Shown: piece by piece, positions 1 through 7,661 of the stretch
Layout: each line of letters opens with the position of its first letter
Numbering within the stretch: position 1 is the first letter of the stretch
Source of the DNA: Verrucomicrobiota bacterium
GTDB lineage: Bacteria > Verrucomicrobiota > Verrucomicrobiia > Opitutales > Opitutaceae
Length of the DNA stretch: 64,000 bases
Assembly: GCA_016222805.1 (NCBI GenBank)
Contig: JACRQG010000041.1
Span: 62,001 to 126,000 of the forward strand
Direction: 5' to 3'
The notes under the pieces: generated by a model
Databases searched by the model: none
Seen by the model: only the letters and a program-made list of their open reading frames with translations
Told to the model about the DNA's origin: nothing
Position numbers and translations under genes: made by a program

Positions 1-978
1 CTGCGCCTCCCGCCGAGCTATGCGACCTGGGTCGCCGGACGCCGGGCCACCGGCGACGCGCTCTGGAGCCGCCTGGTCGCCAGCATGAAGCCCGGACCGT
101 CCATGGTGATCATCGTGCTCTGCTTCGGTGCCGGTGCCTGGGCGTTCCTGAAATCATCCGAGATCCGGATCGGCGACACCCAGGCCGGCGTGCCCGAACT
201 GCGGCCCGACTCCCGCTACAACCGCGACACCCGCGTCATCACGTCCAAGTTCAGCATCGGCGTCGACATCCTCTCCGTCATCGTCGAGACCGTACCCGAC
301 GGCAGCGTCGATCACGAGGTGGTGTCGCTGATGGACGAGTTCGAAGGCCACATTCGCGAGGTGCCCGGGGTGCAGTCGGTGGTGTCGCTCGCGTCGATGG
401 CGAAGATTGTGAATTCGGGCTACGGCGAGGGTTCGCTGAAGTGGCGCATCCTCCCGCGCAACAAGGACACCCTGGCCCAGGCCGTCTCGCCCATTGAAAC
501 GGCCACCGGCCTGCTCAACGCCAACTCGAGCGTGATGCCCGTGATGATCTTTCTCGCCGATCACAAAGCCGAGACCCTCCGCGCCGTCACCAGCGCCGTG
601 AAGGCGTTTGCCGCCACCCATCCCTCCCCCAAGGCGAAGTTCCTCCTCGCGAGTGGAAACGCCGGCGTGATGGCCGCGACCAATGAGGTGGTGGCCGCCG
701 CGGAGGTGCCGATCCTGCTTTGGGTCTTCGGCGCCGTGATCGCCCTCTGCCTGATCGCGTTCCGTTCGCTCCGCGCCGCCCTCTGCATTGTCCTCCCCCT
801 CGAGATCGTCAGCTACCTTGCCTCCCGGCCATGGCGCGGTGGTTCTGGCGGCATCACACCGGCCGGACCGTGGCGCCGTTTCCGCTGGCCAAGGGTTGAG
901 CCGCACTGGCACCCTGTGGGCCTGCCGATTCCCACCGGTCCCTTCCGCCATGGCCCGCCTCATCTTGATCGAGGATGA
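1..978 (+). pseudogene. RND/MMPL-type exporter, 5' cut by window edge and 3' broken
   Basis: The frame is open from base 1, so the gene starts outside the window. One membrane helix (about residues 34-50) is followed by a roughly 190-residue periplasmic porter-like region, then two more helices (EVPILLWVFG..., LCIVLPLEIVSYLA). This order is typical of the second half of RND/MMPL exporters, which export lipids or hydrophobic compounds using the proton gradient. After SYLA (about base 822) similarity stops, where the family normally continues through three or more helices. The rest, to the stop at 976-978, is a basic Pro/Gly/Arg-rich stretch that looks like out-of-frame DNA. A short reading frame in another phase (831-899, MARWFWRHH...) could be the displaced C-terminal tail. 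I read this as an out-of-frame internal deletion or an assembly break. Confidence 0.6.
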
Positions 979-1351
979 TCACGCGCTGCGCGACTGCATC
1001 GCGTTGTCCCTGCGTGCAGCCGGTCATGAGGTGACCCTGGCCTCGGATGGCGCCACCGGGACCGAACTCGCACGGCTTTTCCCCGTCGACCTGCTGATCA
1101 CCGATCTGGTGATGCCGGGACAGGAGGCCATGGAGACCATCCGGATTCTCCGGAAGGAGCACCCGCAGCTTCCCATCGTCGCCATCTCCGGCGACTCCCC
1201 CCACTCGGAACTCTACCTCGACATCGCGCGGAAGATCGGCGCCGACGCCGCCCTGGCCAAACCCTTCACCCTGGAAGAACTCCACACCACGATCCGGCGC
1301 CTCCTCGAGGCTTCACCGCCGCGCCCACCCTCCCCGGCGCCGGCAGCGTGA
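950..1351 (+). CDS. Single-domain response regulator (CheY-like receiver)
   Basis: A 133-residue stand-alone receiver domain. The acidic pair follows ILIE at residues 9-10, the probable phospho-acceptor is D52 (LLITDLVMP), the conserved Ser/Thr is S80 (VAISGDS) and the conserved lysine is K104 (LAKPF). It has no output domain, so it presumably acts by protein interaction in a phosphorelay. No histidine kinase is adjacent; the nearest is the hybrid kinase at 25.4 kb. The ATG at 950 gives a compact receiver. The longer open frame upstream begins inside the broken exporter gene and adds only low-complexity residues. The last eight residues are Pro/Ala-rich. Confidence 0.85.
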   Translation: MARLILIEDDHALRDCIALSLRAAGHEVTLASDGATGTELARLFPVDLLITDLVMPGQEAMETIRILRKEHPQLPIVAISGDSPHSELYLDIARKIGADAALAKPFTLEELHTTIRRLLEASPPRPPSPAPAA

Positions 1352-1474
1352 TTTTCGGTGGACGGCGCGGCGCCCCCGCCCCGATCCCTTTGTTTCAAGT
1401 CCGCCTCGTGCGGGCCACGGTCGCCCCGCCGACAAATTCTTCCGGGCGAAGCAAAACGCCTCCACGTCGCACGG

Positions 1475-2242
1475 CTAGCCCTTGGGGGCCGCTGTGCGTT
1501 CCGGCGTCTCTCCGCTGCCATCGCCCATGCGGCGGCGGATGAAATCCACCTCCGGCCCATCCGCGCGCACCTTCACGGTGGTCTGCCGCGAGGCCTCCTG
1601 GCCCATGAAGTCCACCGTCGCCGAGGCGATGATCGGCAGGTACTTTCTCAGGTCCTTGCTCTCGTCCTCGGTGCTCGCGTGGATGCTCCAGAGTTCCGTC
1701 GGCGGACGACCCTCGGTCGCCGGCTTGTTCTCCCGCGCCGAAATCTTGAGGTACTTTTCGTACACGGTCACCCGCCGCTGCACCTCATCGTACCCGATGA
1801 CTTCGGAGCGGGGAGGTTCGTATACCGCCACCGTGCGATAGCTCGTGTTGCCGCGCGCATCCGTCACCGGCACCGATTCGTAACGCACGCCGCCGCCGAC
1901 CTGGGCGTAAACCGGCACGCTCACGCGCTCGATCTTGGAGCGGGGAGCCTCCATCCCGTAGTCCAGCTCGATCACCATGTCGGCGCGCTCCGGAGTCGGC
2001 GACTCGTACAGGCCCTTGCCCGACAGCGCGGTGCGGACGAAATCCGTCGCCTCCCGGTGGCGCAGGCTCTCTTCGCCGTAGCGCGAATTCCGGGTCGTGA
2101 TCACATACGACTGCGCCTCCTTTTCGGTCGGTCGCGCAATCGCATCGACCTTCACCTTGTAGGCGGGCGTGGAGCATCCCACCCCCAGGCCGGCCAGCAA
2201 CAGGGCAGCGGGCAACGCGCGCGGGAGCGGAGAGGACTTCAT
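1475..2242 (-). CDS. Putative lipoprotein of unknown function
   Basis: 255 residues. It begins with a hydrophobic signal (LPAALLLAGLGVGC) with a lipobox-like Cys near residue 23, so it is probably a lipoprotein. The mature part is hydrophilic with Tyr-rich beta-type segments (VPVYAQVGGGVRYESVPV, YRTVAVYEPP) and a conserved-looking ELWSIHASTEDESKDLRKYLP stretch. This resembles periplasmic DUF4136-like lipoproteins, but I cannot assign a family with confidence. It lies 56 bp downstream of the glycine-zipper lipoprotein on the same strand, so the two are probably co-transcribed and may work together in the envelope. Confidence 0.7.
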   Translation of the reverse strand: MKSSPLPRALPAALLLAGLGVGCSTPAYKVKVDAIARPTEKEAQSYVITTRNSRYGEESLRHREATDFVRTALSGKGLYESPTPERADMVIELDYGMEAPRSKIERVSVPVYAQVGGGVRYESVPVTDARGNTSYRTVAVYEPPRSEVIGYDEVQRRVTVYEKYLKISARENKPATEGRPPTELWSIHASTEDESKDLRKYLPIIASATVDFMGQEASRQTTVKVRADGPEVDFIRRRMGDGSGETPERTAAPKG

Positions 2243-2298
2243 CGCGGGTTGGGGTTGGCCGACGAAGACCGGAGGGGGTGAAACGCGCTCGCGCGCGG

Positions 2299-2922
2299 CT
2301 AGATTCCGGGTTTGGCGGCCGCCGGAGCCGGCGCCTCCGCCGCCTTGCGGGCCGGTGTCTCCTCACCCTTCAGCCGGGCGAGTTCCTCCTCGAGCCGGGC
2401 GATTTCCGCCTCGGTGGAAAGGGTCTTTTCGTGGGCCTCGTCGAGCTCCTTCTTCTTGGCCAGGGCCGCCGCCCGTTCATCGCGCAGCTTCTTCAGCCGA
2501 TCCGAAGCCATCTCCAGCTTCTTCTTGGCATCGGCAAGCTCGATGTCGGAGATCCGGAAGCCCTCGGCAATGGCGAGTTCCTCCTCCATTGCCGCCTTCA
2601 ACTTGGCCTCTTCGGCGCGTTTCTTCGCGAGTTCCTGCTGATACGCCCGTTCTTGCGCCAGCCGGTCCTGCTCCCGGCGATCCTTCGCATCCTGCACCAT
2701 GCCGACGATGCCGCCGATCAACGCGCCAGCCGCCGCACCACCCACGAGGCCGGTGCCAGTCCCCATGCTGCTGTTGCTGCCGACCACCGCGCCACCCGCG
2801 CCACCGATCAGGGCGCCGGTGCCGGCTCCGGTCGCCGTCTTCGACGGGGCCACTCCGGAGGAACACCCGGTCAGGCCCGCCAGGGCGACCACGGTACCGA
2901 TTCCGACAAATTGACGAATCAT
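2299..2922 (-). CDS. Glycine-zipper lipoprotein with coiled coil
   Basis: 207 residues from the ATG at 2922, which places the signal peptide and lipobox (LAGLTGC) immediately at the N-terminus; an earlier in-frame start would put 23 unrelated residues before it. After the lipidated Cys comes a Gly/Ala-rich glycine-zipper segment (GAGTGALIGGAGGAVVGS, then a second zipper AAGALIGGIVG). About 100 residues of charged heptad coiled coil (EELAIAEG... KKLEMASDRLKKLRDE) and an Ala/Pro tail follow. Glycine-zipper lipoproteins (YMGG/OmpA-like family) are anchored in the outer membrane. It is divergent from the channel operon starting at 3159 and shares a 236-bp intergenic region with it. Confidence 0.75.
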   Translation of the reverse strand: MIRQFVGIGTVVALAGLTGCSSGVAPSKTATGAGTGALIGGAGGAVVGSNSSMGTGTGLVGGAAAGALIGGIVGMVQDAKDRREQDRLAQERAYQQELAKKRAEEAKLKAAMEEELAIAEGFRISDIELADAKKKLEMASDRLKKLRDERAAALAKKKELDEAHEKTLSTEAEIARLEEELARLKGEETPARKAAEAPAPAAAKPGI

Positions 2923-3057
2923 GAAAGCGCGGGGTTGGGGAGAGTGGGAGTCCATGGCCGGACGCAAGGGAGAGCAAATAGTTTCAGGCACGCGACGAAA
3001 CCTTCCTCACCAGTAAAATTGTGTTCTTTTTTTGTTCAACCCCGGTATGCAGATTTC

Positions 3058-3084
3058 CGCCGCCACCCAAAAACTTCGGCGGCG
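3058..3084. promoter_or_regulatory. Inverted repeat in the divergent intergenic region
   Basis: A perfect 7-bp inverted repeat (CGCCGCC at 3058-3064 and GGCGGCG at 3078-3084) with a 13-base A-rich spacer lies between the lipoprotein pair and the channel/vWA operon. It is about 75 bp upstream of the channel start. It could be an operator or a 5'-leader hairpin. No clear sigma-70 promoter was recognised in the A/T-rich stretch beside it (about 3013-3040). Confidence 0.3.
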
Positions 3085-3158
3085 TGATTTGCGCTTTCGC
3101 CCATCCTGCGGCAACCATTCCGCGCTTCGCCTCCGCCCCCAGTCCTCCTTTCACCTCC

Positions 3159-4016
3159 ATGATCTCCCGCAAGAAGGGGATTCTGTCCTCCGAGTTTCTC
3201 GTTCCCGCCTTTGGCCTGCTCGTTTCCGTCCTGCTCGTCGAGCCCTACTACCGAATCGTGGTGGAACCGCGCGTCGAGCAGATCGAGCTGAAGCAGCGCG
3301 TGATGTCAGCCCAGGGCTCGACCGCCGGCGGCAACACGGAACTGCGGTCAATCTACGTCATCATCAAGGACACCGAGCAGAAGACGGAGATCATGTTCGC
3401 GATCTGGTCGTTCATCATTCTCGGCTATAAGCTGTATGCCCTGCGGCGGGAGCGGCGGGTGTTTGCCCATGACTTGCTGCGCCTCCAGCCGGGCGAACGC
3501 ATCATCCCCGAGGACTCCCTCGACCGGCACAAGGAACTGCGCGCCGCCATCGATCGGGAACCGCGCTGGCGGGATCTCCTGCTGCCGGAGTGCCTGCTCG
3601 CGGCCTTGCATCGCTTCCACGCGACCCACTCGATTCCGGATGCCGCCAATGCCGTCAAGGAACGGGCCGAACTGGCGGCCGACCAGCTCGACTCCTCCCT
3701 GTCCCTGGTCCGGTACATTGCCTGGGCGATCCCGGCCATCGGCTTCATCGGGACGGTGCGCGGCATCGGTCTGGCCCTCGCGTTCGCCGAGGACGCCCTC
3801 AAGGGCGACATCGCCCCCGTGATCGACGCGCTCGGCCTCGCGTTCAACTCCACCCTCGTCGCCCTGATCCTCTCGATGGGTCTGATGTACTTCATGCACG
3901 TCGTGCAATCCCAGCAGGAGGCGTTCATCATCGAAACCCAGACCTTCTGCCGCGACAAGCTGATCGACGTGATGAAGATCCCGGCCCGCGACGAGGCGGT
4001 CGGTTCGGTGAGCTGA
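3159..4016 (+). CDS. MotA/TolQ/ExbB-like proton channel protein
   Basis: 285 residues. Predicted membrane helices lie at about 13-28, 78-95, 187-209 and 226-247. The pair IGFIGTVRGIGLALAFA and LAFNSTLVALILS matches the conserved pore helices of the MotA/TolQ/ExbB family, which use proton flow to power partner proteins. The large cytoplasmic segment between helices 2 and 3 is family-typical. The ATG at 3159 was chosen because the longer upstream frame crosses the promoter region and encodes Pro-rich sequence. It heads a four-gene operon (15-bp gap to the next gene). Its likely partners are the two vWA proteins, whose single helix carries an Asp as in TolR, ExbD and MotB. Confidence 0.85.
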   Translation: MISRKKGILSSEFLVPAFGLLVSVLLVEPYYRIVVEPRVEQIELKQRVMSAQGSTAGGNTELRSIYVIIKDTEQKTEIMFAIWSFIILGYKLYALRRERRVFAHDLLRLQPGERIIPEDSLDRHKELRAAIDREPRWRDLLLPECLLAALHRFHATHSIPDAANAVKERAELAADQLDSSLSLVRYIAWAIPAIGFIGTVRGIGLALAFAEDALKGDIAPVIDALGLAFNSTLVALILSMGLMYFMHVVQSQQEAFIIETQTFCRDKLIDVMKIPARDEAVGSVS

Positions 4017-4030
4017 TCCTCCGCCGACCC

Positions 4031-5518
4031 ATGAGCACTTTCGGGCTGGAACTTTCCGACGTCTCGTTTCTGACCGCACGCTGCACCGGCGACGACTGCC
4101 ACCTGGTCGACGTGGCCGACCGCAACGGCTCCCCGGACTGGCCGGGGTACTGCCATGCCGACGGCGCCAATCTCTCGTTTGGACGGCTGGCCGAGGACCT
4201 CTGGTTTGTCCACCCGCGGCGCATCGTGCACAACTTCTGGGCGCGGCTTGGGCACGAGCCGTCAACCCTGGCGGTGTCCAGCAAGCCGCCATCGTCCTCG
4301 GAACTGGCGTTCTTCTTTCTGCGCGAATTCGTCGGCCGCCTTCACCATGCCGCCGGCAGCCCCGAAAAGGTGGTCCTCGCCATTCCGGGCGCCTACCTCA
4401 AGGATCCTGCGACGGAGGAGGAGAAGGTCGGCCTGCTGCTGGGCATGGCGGCGGAACTCAAGCTCCCGCTGGCCGGGCTCGTGGATCTGGCGTGTGCCGC
4501 CCTCTGCGACCCGCGCTCGCCCGGCTTCAATCCAAACCTCCCGGTGCTGGTGGTCGATTCCGGTCTCGAAGGCACCGATCTGACGCTCTTCTCCACGCGC
4601 GGTCGAGTCGCACGCCGGGATTTCCTCCACCTGCCGCAACATGGCGTCGCGCCCCTGCTGAAGCAGCTCACGAGTTCGTTCGGCAACCGCTTCCTGCGCC
4701 ACACGGCCTTCGACATCCTGGAGGACGGGCGCATCGAGCAGACCTTCTTCCGCCAGACCAAAGACTTTCTTTTCGGGGAGGCCGGGGAGTTCCGGTTTGT
4801 CATCAACACCGCCACCCGCACCTACGAGATGGTCGCCAAGCGCGAACAGCTCGCGGCCGACGCCGCTCCGTTTGTCGGCGCCATCGTCCAGAACCTCCAG
4901 TCATTCCAGCATGCGTCGCCGCACGCCGCGGATCCCTGCACCATCGCGCTGACGCACCGCGCCGCCTGCCTCCCTGGGCTGGAAGCCCGCCTCCGGGCCG
5001 CCGGCTGCACCCGCTTGCTCCGGCTTCCGCGCGGCGCACCGGCGGTCGGAGCCGCGCGGATCGGACACCTCCGCCTCCCGGTGTTGCGCGACCTTGCGGA
5101 TGCCGCCGTGGAAACCGCCGTCGAACTCGCAGAGGCCCGAACGCTGATCGCCGCCCCGTGGGAGGCCCGCCTGCAGAAGCACCGCGGCGGCACGACCCAC
5201 CAGCGCCCGACCCACGCCATCCTCGACGGCGTCGGTCAGCCGATCGACCGGAATGCACGGTTCGTGATCGGGCTGGCCGAAACCGCCCCGGACCTGGCGT
5301 TGCCCGCGGCCTTCGGCGCGGCCGATAACTGCACCATCACCCTCTCCCGGGACGATGGGCGCTGGTGGTTCGTCGACGACGCCGCCGCCCGCGAGGGCGC
5401 CACCCATCCGGGGCTCTCCCTCCGCAGCCCGGTGGAGGCCGGCGACCGGCTGGTGATTCGCTCCGGCGAACATACGGCGGAGATTCTCTTCGCCCACTGC
5501 CCTGCCCGGCGCGACTAA
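4031..5518 (+). CDS. Hsp70/actin-fold ATPase-like protein with FHA-like C-terminus
   Basis: 495 residues, no signal peptide or membrane helix, so cytoplasmic. KVVLAIPGAYLKDP (about 113-126) corresponds to the Hsp70 segment AVITVPAYFND, and the following ELKLPLAGLVDLACAAL matches the Hsp70 helix around INEPTAAAL. PVLVVDSGLEGTDLTLFS (about 171-188) is a phosphate-2-like motif with D176. A canonical N-terminal DLGTTNS motif is absent; the start reads FGLELSDVSFL. Residues about 405-490 form a compact beta-rich FHA-like region (CTITLSRDDGRWWFVDD, GDRLVIRSGEHTAEILF). It sits between the channel gene and the vWA genes and is presumably a nucleotide-dependent switch or scaffold for them. The function is inferred from fold only. 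Confidence 0.7.
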   Translation: MSTFGLELSDVSFLTARCTGDDCHLVDVADRNGSPDWPGYCHADGANLSFGRLAEDLWFVHPRRIVHNFWARLGHEPSTLAVSSKPPSSSELAFFFLREFVGRLHHAAGSPEKVVLAIPGAYLKDPATEEEKVGLLLGMAAELKLPLAGLVDLACAALCDPRSPGFNPNLPVLVVDSGLEGTDLTLFSTRGRVARRDFLHLPQHGVAPLLKQLTSSFGNRFLRHTAFDILEDGRIEQTFFRQTKDFLFGEAGEFRFVINTATRTYEMVAKREQLAADAAPFVGAIVQNLQSFQHASPHAADPCTIALTHRAACLPGLEARLRAAGCTRLLRLPRGAPAVGAARIGHLRLPVLRDLADAAVETAVELAEARTLIAAPWEARLQKHRGGTTHQRPTHAILDGVGQPIDRNARFVIGLAETAPDLALPAAFGAADNCTITLSRDDGRWWFVDDAAAREGATHPGLSLRSPVEAGDRLVIRSGEHTAEILFAHCPARRD

Positions 5519-5541
5519 GAGCCCGCCCGCACCGCCTCGCC

Positions 5542-6618
5542 ATGTCCCAGCTGGCCAAGAAGCGTCGCGAAACCGAGATCTACAGCCTCTCGTTCCTCGA
5601 CTGCATCTGCTGCGGTTTCGGGGCCGTCCTGCTCATCTTCATCCTCACCATCGCCCGCAAGACGGAGGTCGACAAGTCCGACGTCGATGCGGCGCGGGAC
5701 AAGCTCCGCAAGGTCGAGACCCAGCTCACCCTCAACAAGGAGGAACTCGACCGCCTCGCCGCCCTCCTCGCCGCCGCCCAGTTGGAACTCCAGGCGATCA
5801 ACTCGCGGACCGCCGAGGAGCAGGTCAAACTCAGCAACCGCCGGCGCGAACTCCTGCTCATGCTCCAGCAGATTGGCGCGCTCAAGGACGCCCTTCATGC
5901 CCTGCTCGGGGAGAAGAACGCGCTCCCCACCGAGGAAGCGCCGCCGCCGGTGCCCATCCCCAACATCGATCGGCGCCAGTATCTCACCGGGGTGAAGCTG
6001 CACGGCGAATTTGTCGTCTTCCTCCTCCGCACCTCGGGCTCGATGCTTGATGACACCATCGACGGCGCCGCCCAGCGGCTGCTCGATCCCGACGACAAGA
6101 AGCGGGAGGCGCCCAAGTGGCAGCGCGTGATCCAATCCTTGATCTGGATGCTCGCCAATCTCGGGCCCGACACGCGCTTCCAGATTCTGCTCTTCAACGA
6201 CGAAACCACGTCAATCCTCCCCACCCGCGGCGAGGAATGGTTCAGCACGAAGGACCAGAAGACGATGAGTGAAATCGTCGCACGCCTCCACGCCATCGTC
6301 CCCAAGGGTCCGGCCAACCTCGAACGAGCCTTCACCGCTGTTCGGTTCCTGCCCCGCCTGCCCGACAGCATCGTGCTGCTGACCGACGGCCTGCCCACCC
6401 AGAGCGACTCAATCCCGATGGAAGGCGACATCGACGAGGGCAGCCGCGTGCGCTTCTTCGAGATTGCCCGCAAACAACTGCCGCCGCGGATCCCGGTGAG
6501 CACCATCCTCTACCCGATGCTGACCGGCGACCCCGGTGCCCCCGGCCTCTACTGGGAACTCGCCAACGGCACCCGCGGAGCGCTCGTCAGCCCTTCGAAA
6601 TCCTGGCCCGACACATGA
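5542..6618 (+). CDS. TolR-like membrane-anchored von Willebrand A protein 1 (degenerate MIDAS)
   Basis: 358 residues. A short basic N-terminus leads to one membrane helix, SLSFLDCICCGFGA... (about 15-37), with an in-membrane Asp (D20) placed like the essential Asp of TolR/ExbD/MotB. A coiled coil (about 45-130) is followed by a vWA domain (about 150-345). The metal site is degenerate: the usual DxSxS reads LLRTSGSM, so the first Asp is Arg, and the usual Thr region reads GPANLERAF. The last motif LLTDGLP is kept. The ATG at 5542 gives the helix at the N-terminus as in the paralogue next door. It overlaps that gene by ATGA (6615-6618), indicating translational coupling. Confidence 0.8.
   Translation: MSQLAKKRRETEIYSLSFLDCICCGFGAVLLIFILTIARKTEVDKSDVDAARDKLRKVETQLTLNKEELDRLAALLAAAQLELQAINSRTAEEQVKLSNRRRELLLMLQQIGALKDALHALLGEKNALPTEEAPPPVPIPNIDRRQYLTGVKLHGEFVVFLLRTSGSMLDDTIDGAAQRLLDPDDKKREAPKWQRVIQSLIWMLANLGPDTRFQILLFNDETTSILPTRGEEWFSTKDQKTMSEIVARLHAIVPKGPANLERAFTAVRFLPRLPDSIVLLTDGLPTQSDSIPMEGDIDEGSRVRFFEIARKQLPPRIPVSTILYPMLTGDPGAPGLYWELANGTRGALVSPSKSWPDT
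5593..5624 (+). repeat. 32-bp direct repeat, copy 1 (vWA helix codons)
   Basis: This stretch is identical to 6654-6685. Both copies encode the central FLDCICCGFG helix of the two adjacent vWA genes. Identity over 32 bases between otherwise diverged paralogues points to strong constraint or recent gene conversion. Confidence 0.7.
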
Positions 6619-7637
6619 TTCGCCGCCGCCAGACCCAGGTCTTCAGCCTGTCCTTCCTCGACTGCATCTGCTGCGGTTTCGGGGCGATCATCCTGATCTT
6701 CGTCCTCAACATCGGGTCGCGCCACAAGGAAAAGCTCGAGTCCCTGCTCGAGGTCCAGCGGGCACTGGCCGAGAAGGCCGCCGCCCTCGCCAACATCCAG
6801 GCGGCCCGGGTCGAGGTACAGCGGAACAATCAGCGCATCACCCGGCAGGTGACGGAGGCGCGGCTGCGCAACGACGAGATCCAGGCGCTCGTCGCCGAGT
6901 TGGAGCGGAGCCTTCAGCACGAGAAACGCGGCCAGCAGGCGCTTCTCGTCGACCTTGACGAGCTCAAGAAGGAGATCGCGGCGCGCCAGAAGAAGCCCGA
7001 GCACGACATCGTGCTGCCCGACGTCAAACCCACGCCCCTCGGCCTGCCGATCGGCAACAACTACATCGCCATCATCGTCGACACCTCCGGCTCGATGCGC
7101 GACCCCAACCACGGCGGGCTCTGGCCCATCGTCATCCGCACGATCGACAGCGTCCTCGACTCCTATCCGACCATCGACGGCATCCAGCTCATCGATGGCG
7201 ATGGCCGCTTCATCCTCGGACGCCGCAACGCCTCCCGCACGGCCGCCTGGCTGCCCGACACGCCGCAGACCCGCGACGCGATCAAGCGCACGCTGCGCCG
7301 CTACGATCAGGATACCGTCTCCAACCCCGTGCCCGGGGTCTACAATGCGATGCGCTTCCTCTTCGACCCGGACAATCCCAAGATGCGAATGGGGATCTTC
7401 GTCTTCGGCGACGAGTTCAACTCGCCCGACAGCGCCGACTCCGTCATCCGCCGGCTCGACGAGCTCAATCCCGCAGACGACAACGGCGCCCGCAAAGTGA
7501 CGATCAACGCCGTCGGGTTCCCCACCACCATCCGGTACCAGTTTTCCATGGGCAACACCGGCCTGCGCTTCGCCAACCTGATGCGCACGGTGACCTACCT
7601 CCACGGCGGCGCGTTCATCGCGCTGCAGGATCTATAG
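6615..7637 (+). CDS. TolR-like membrane-anchored von Willebrand A protein 2 (intact MIDAS)
   Basis: 340 residues, same architecture as the preceding gene: basic start, membrane helix SLSFLDCICCGFGA... (about 11-33) with D16 in the helix, coiled coil (about 36-125), then a vWA domain from about 150. Here the metal-ion-dependent adhesion site is intact (IIVDTSGSM). The helix segment is almost identical to that of the paralogue at both protein and DNA level, so the two arose by duplication. It is the last gene of the operon. It overlaps the previous gene by 4 bp and converges on the GltS-like gene with only 21 bp between the stop codons. Confidence 0.8.
   Translation: MIRRRQTQVFSLSFLDCICCGFGAIILIFVLNIGSRHKEKLESLLEVQRALAEKAAALANIQAARVEVQRNNQRITRQVTEARLRNDEIQALVAELERSLQHEKRGQQALLVDLDELKKEIAARQKKPEHDIVLPDVKPTPLGLPIGNNYIAIIVDTSGSMRDPNHGGLWPIVIRTIDSVLDSYPTIDGIQLIDGDGRFILGRRNASRTAAWLPDTPQTRDAIKRTLRRYDQDTVSNPVPGVYNAMRFLFDPDNPKMRMGIFVFGDEFNSPDSADSVIRRLDELNPADDNGARKVTINAVGFPTTIRYQFSMGNTGLRFANLMRTVTYLHGGAFIALQDL
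6654..6685 (+). repeat. 32-bp direct repeat, copy 2 (vWA helix codons)
   Basis: Second copy of the repeat at 5593-5624, in the same reading frame relative to the encoded membrane helix. Confidence 0.7.
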
Positions 7638-7661
7638 CCGGCCATTCCCCGGCCGCGGCTA
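7635..7661. terminator. Hairpin spanning both convergent stop codons
   Basis: TAGCCG (7635-7640) pairs with CGGCTA (7656-7661), with further G/C pairing inside. The left arm contains the stop codon of vWA protein 2 and the right arm that of the GltS-like gene. There is no T-run, so if it terminates transcription it does so weakly or acts as an RNA end stabiliser for both transcripts. Confidence 0.35.

Noticed and set aside
3159-7637. Zorya-type defence system
   Set aside because: Only the channel resembles ZorA. There is no ZorB with an OmpA-like domain and no ZorC, ZorD or ZorE helicase or nuclease; the partners are vWA and Hsp70-like instead.
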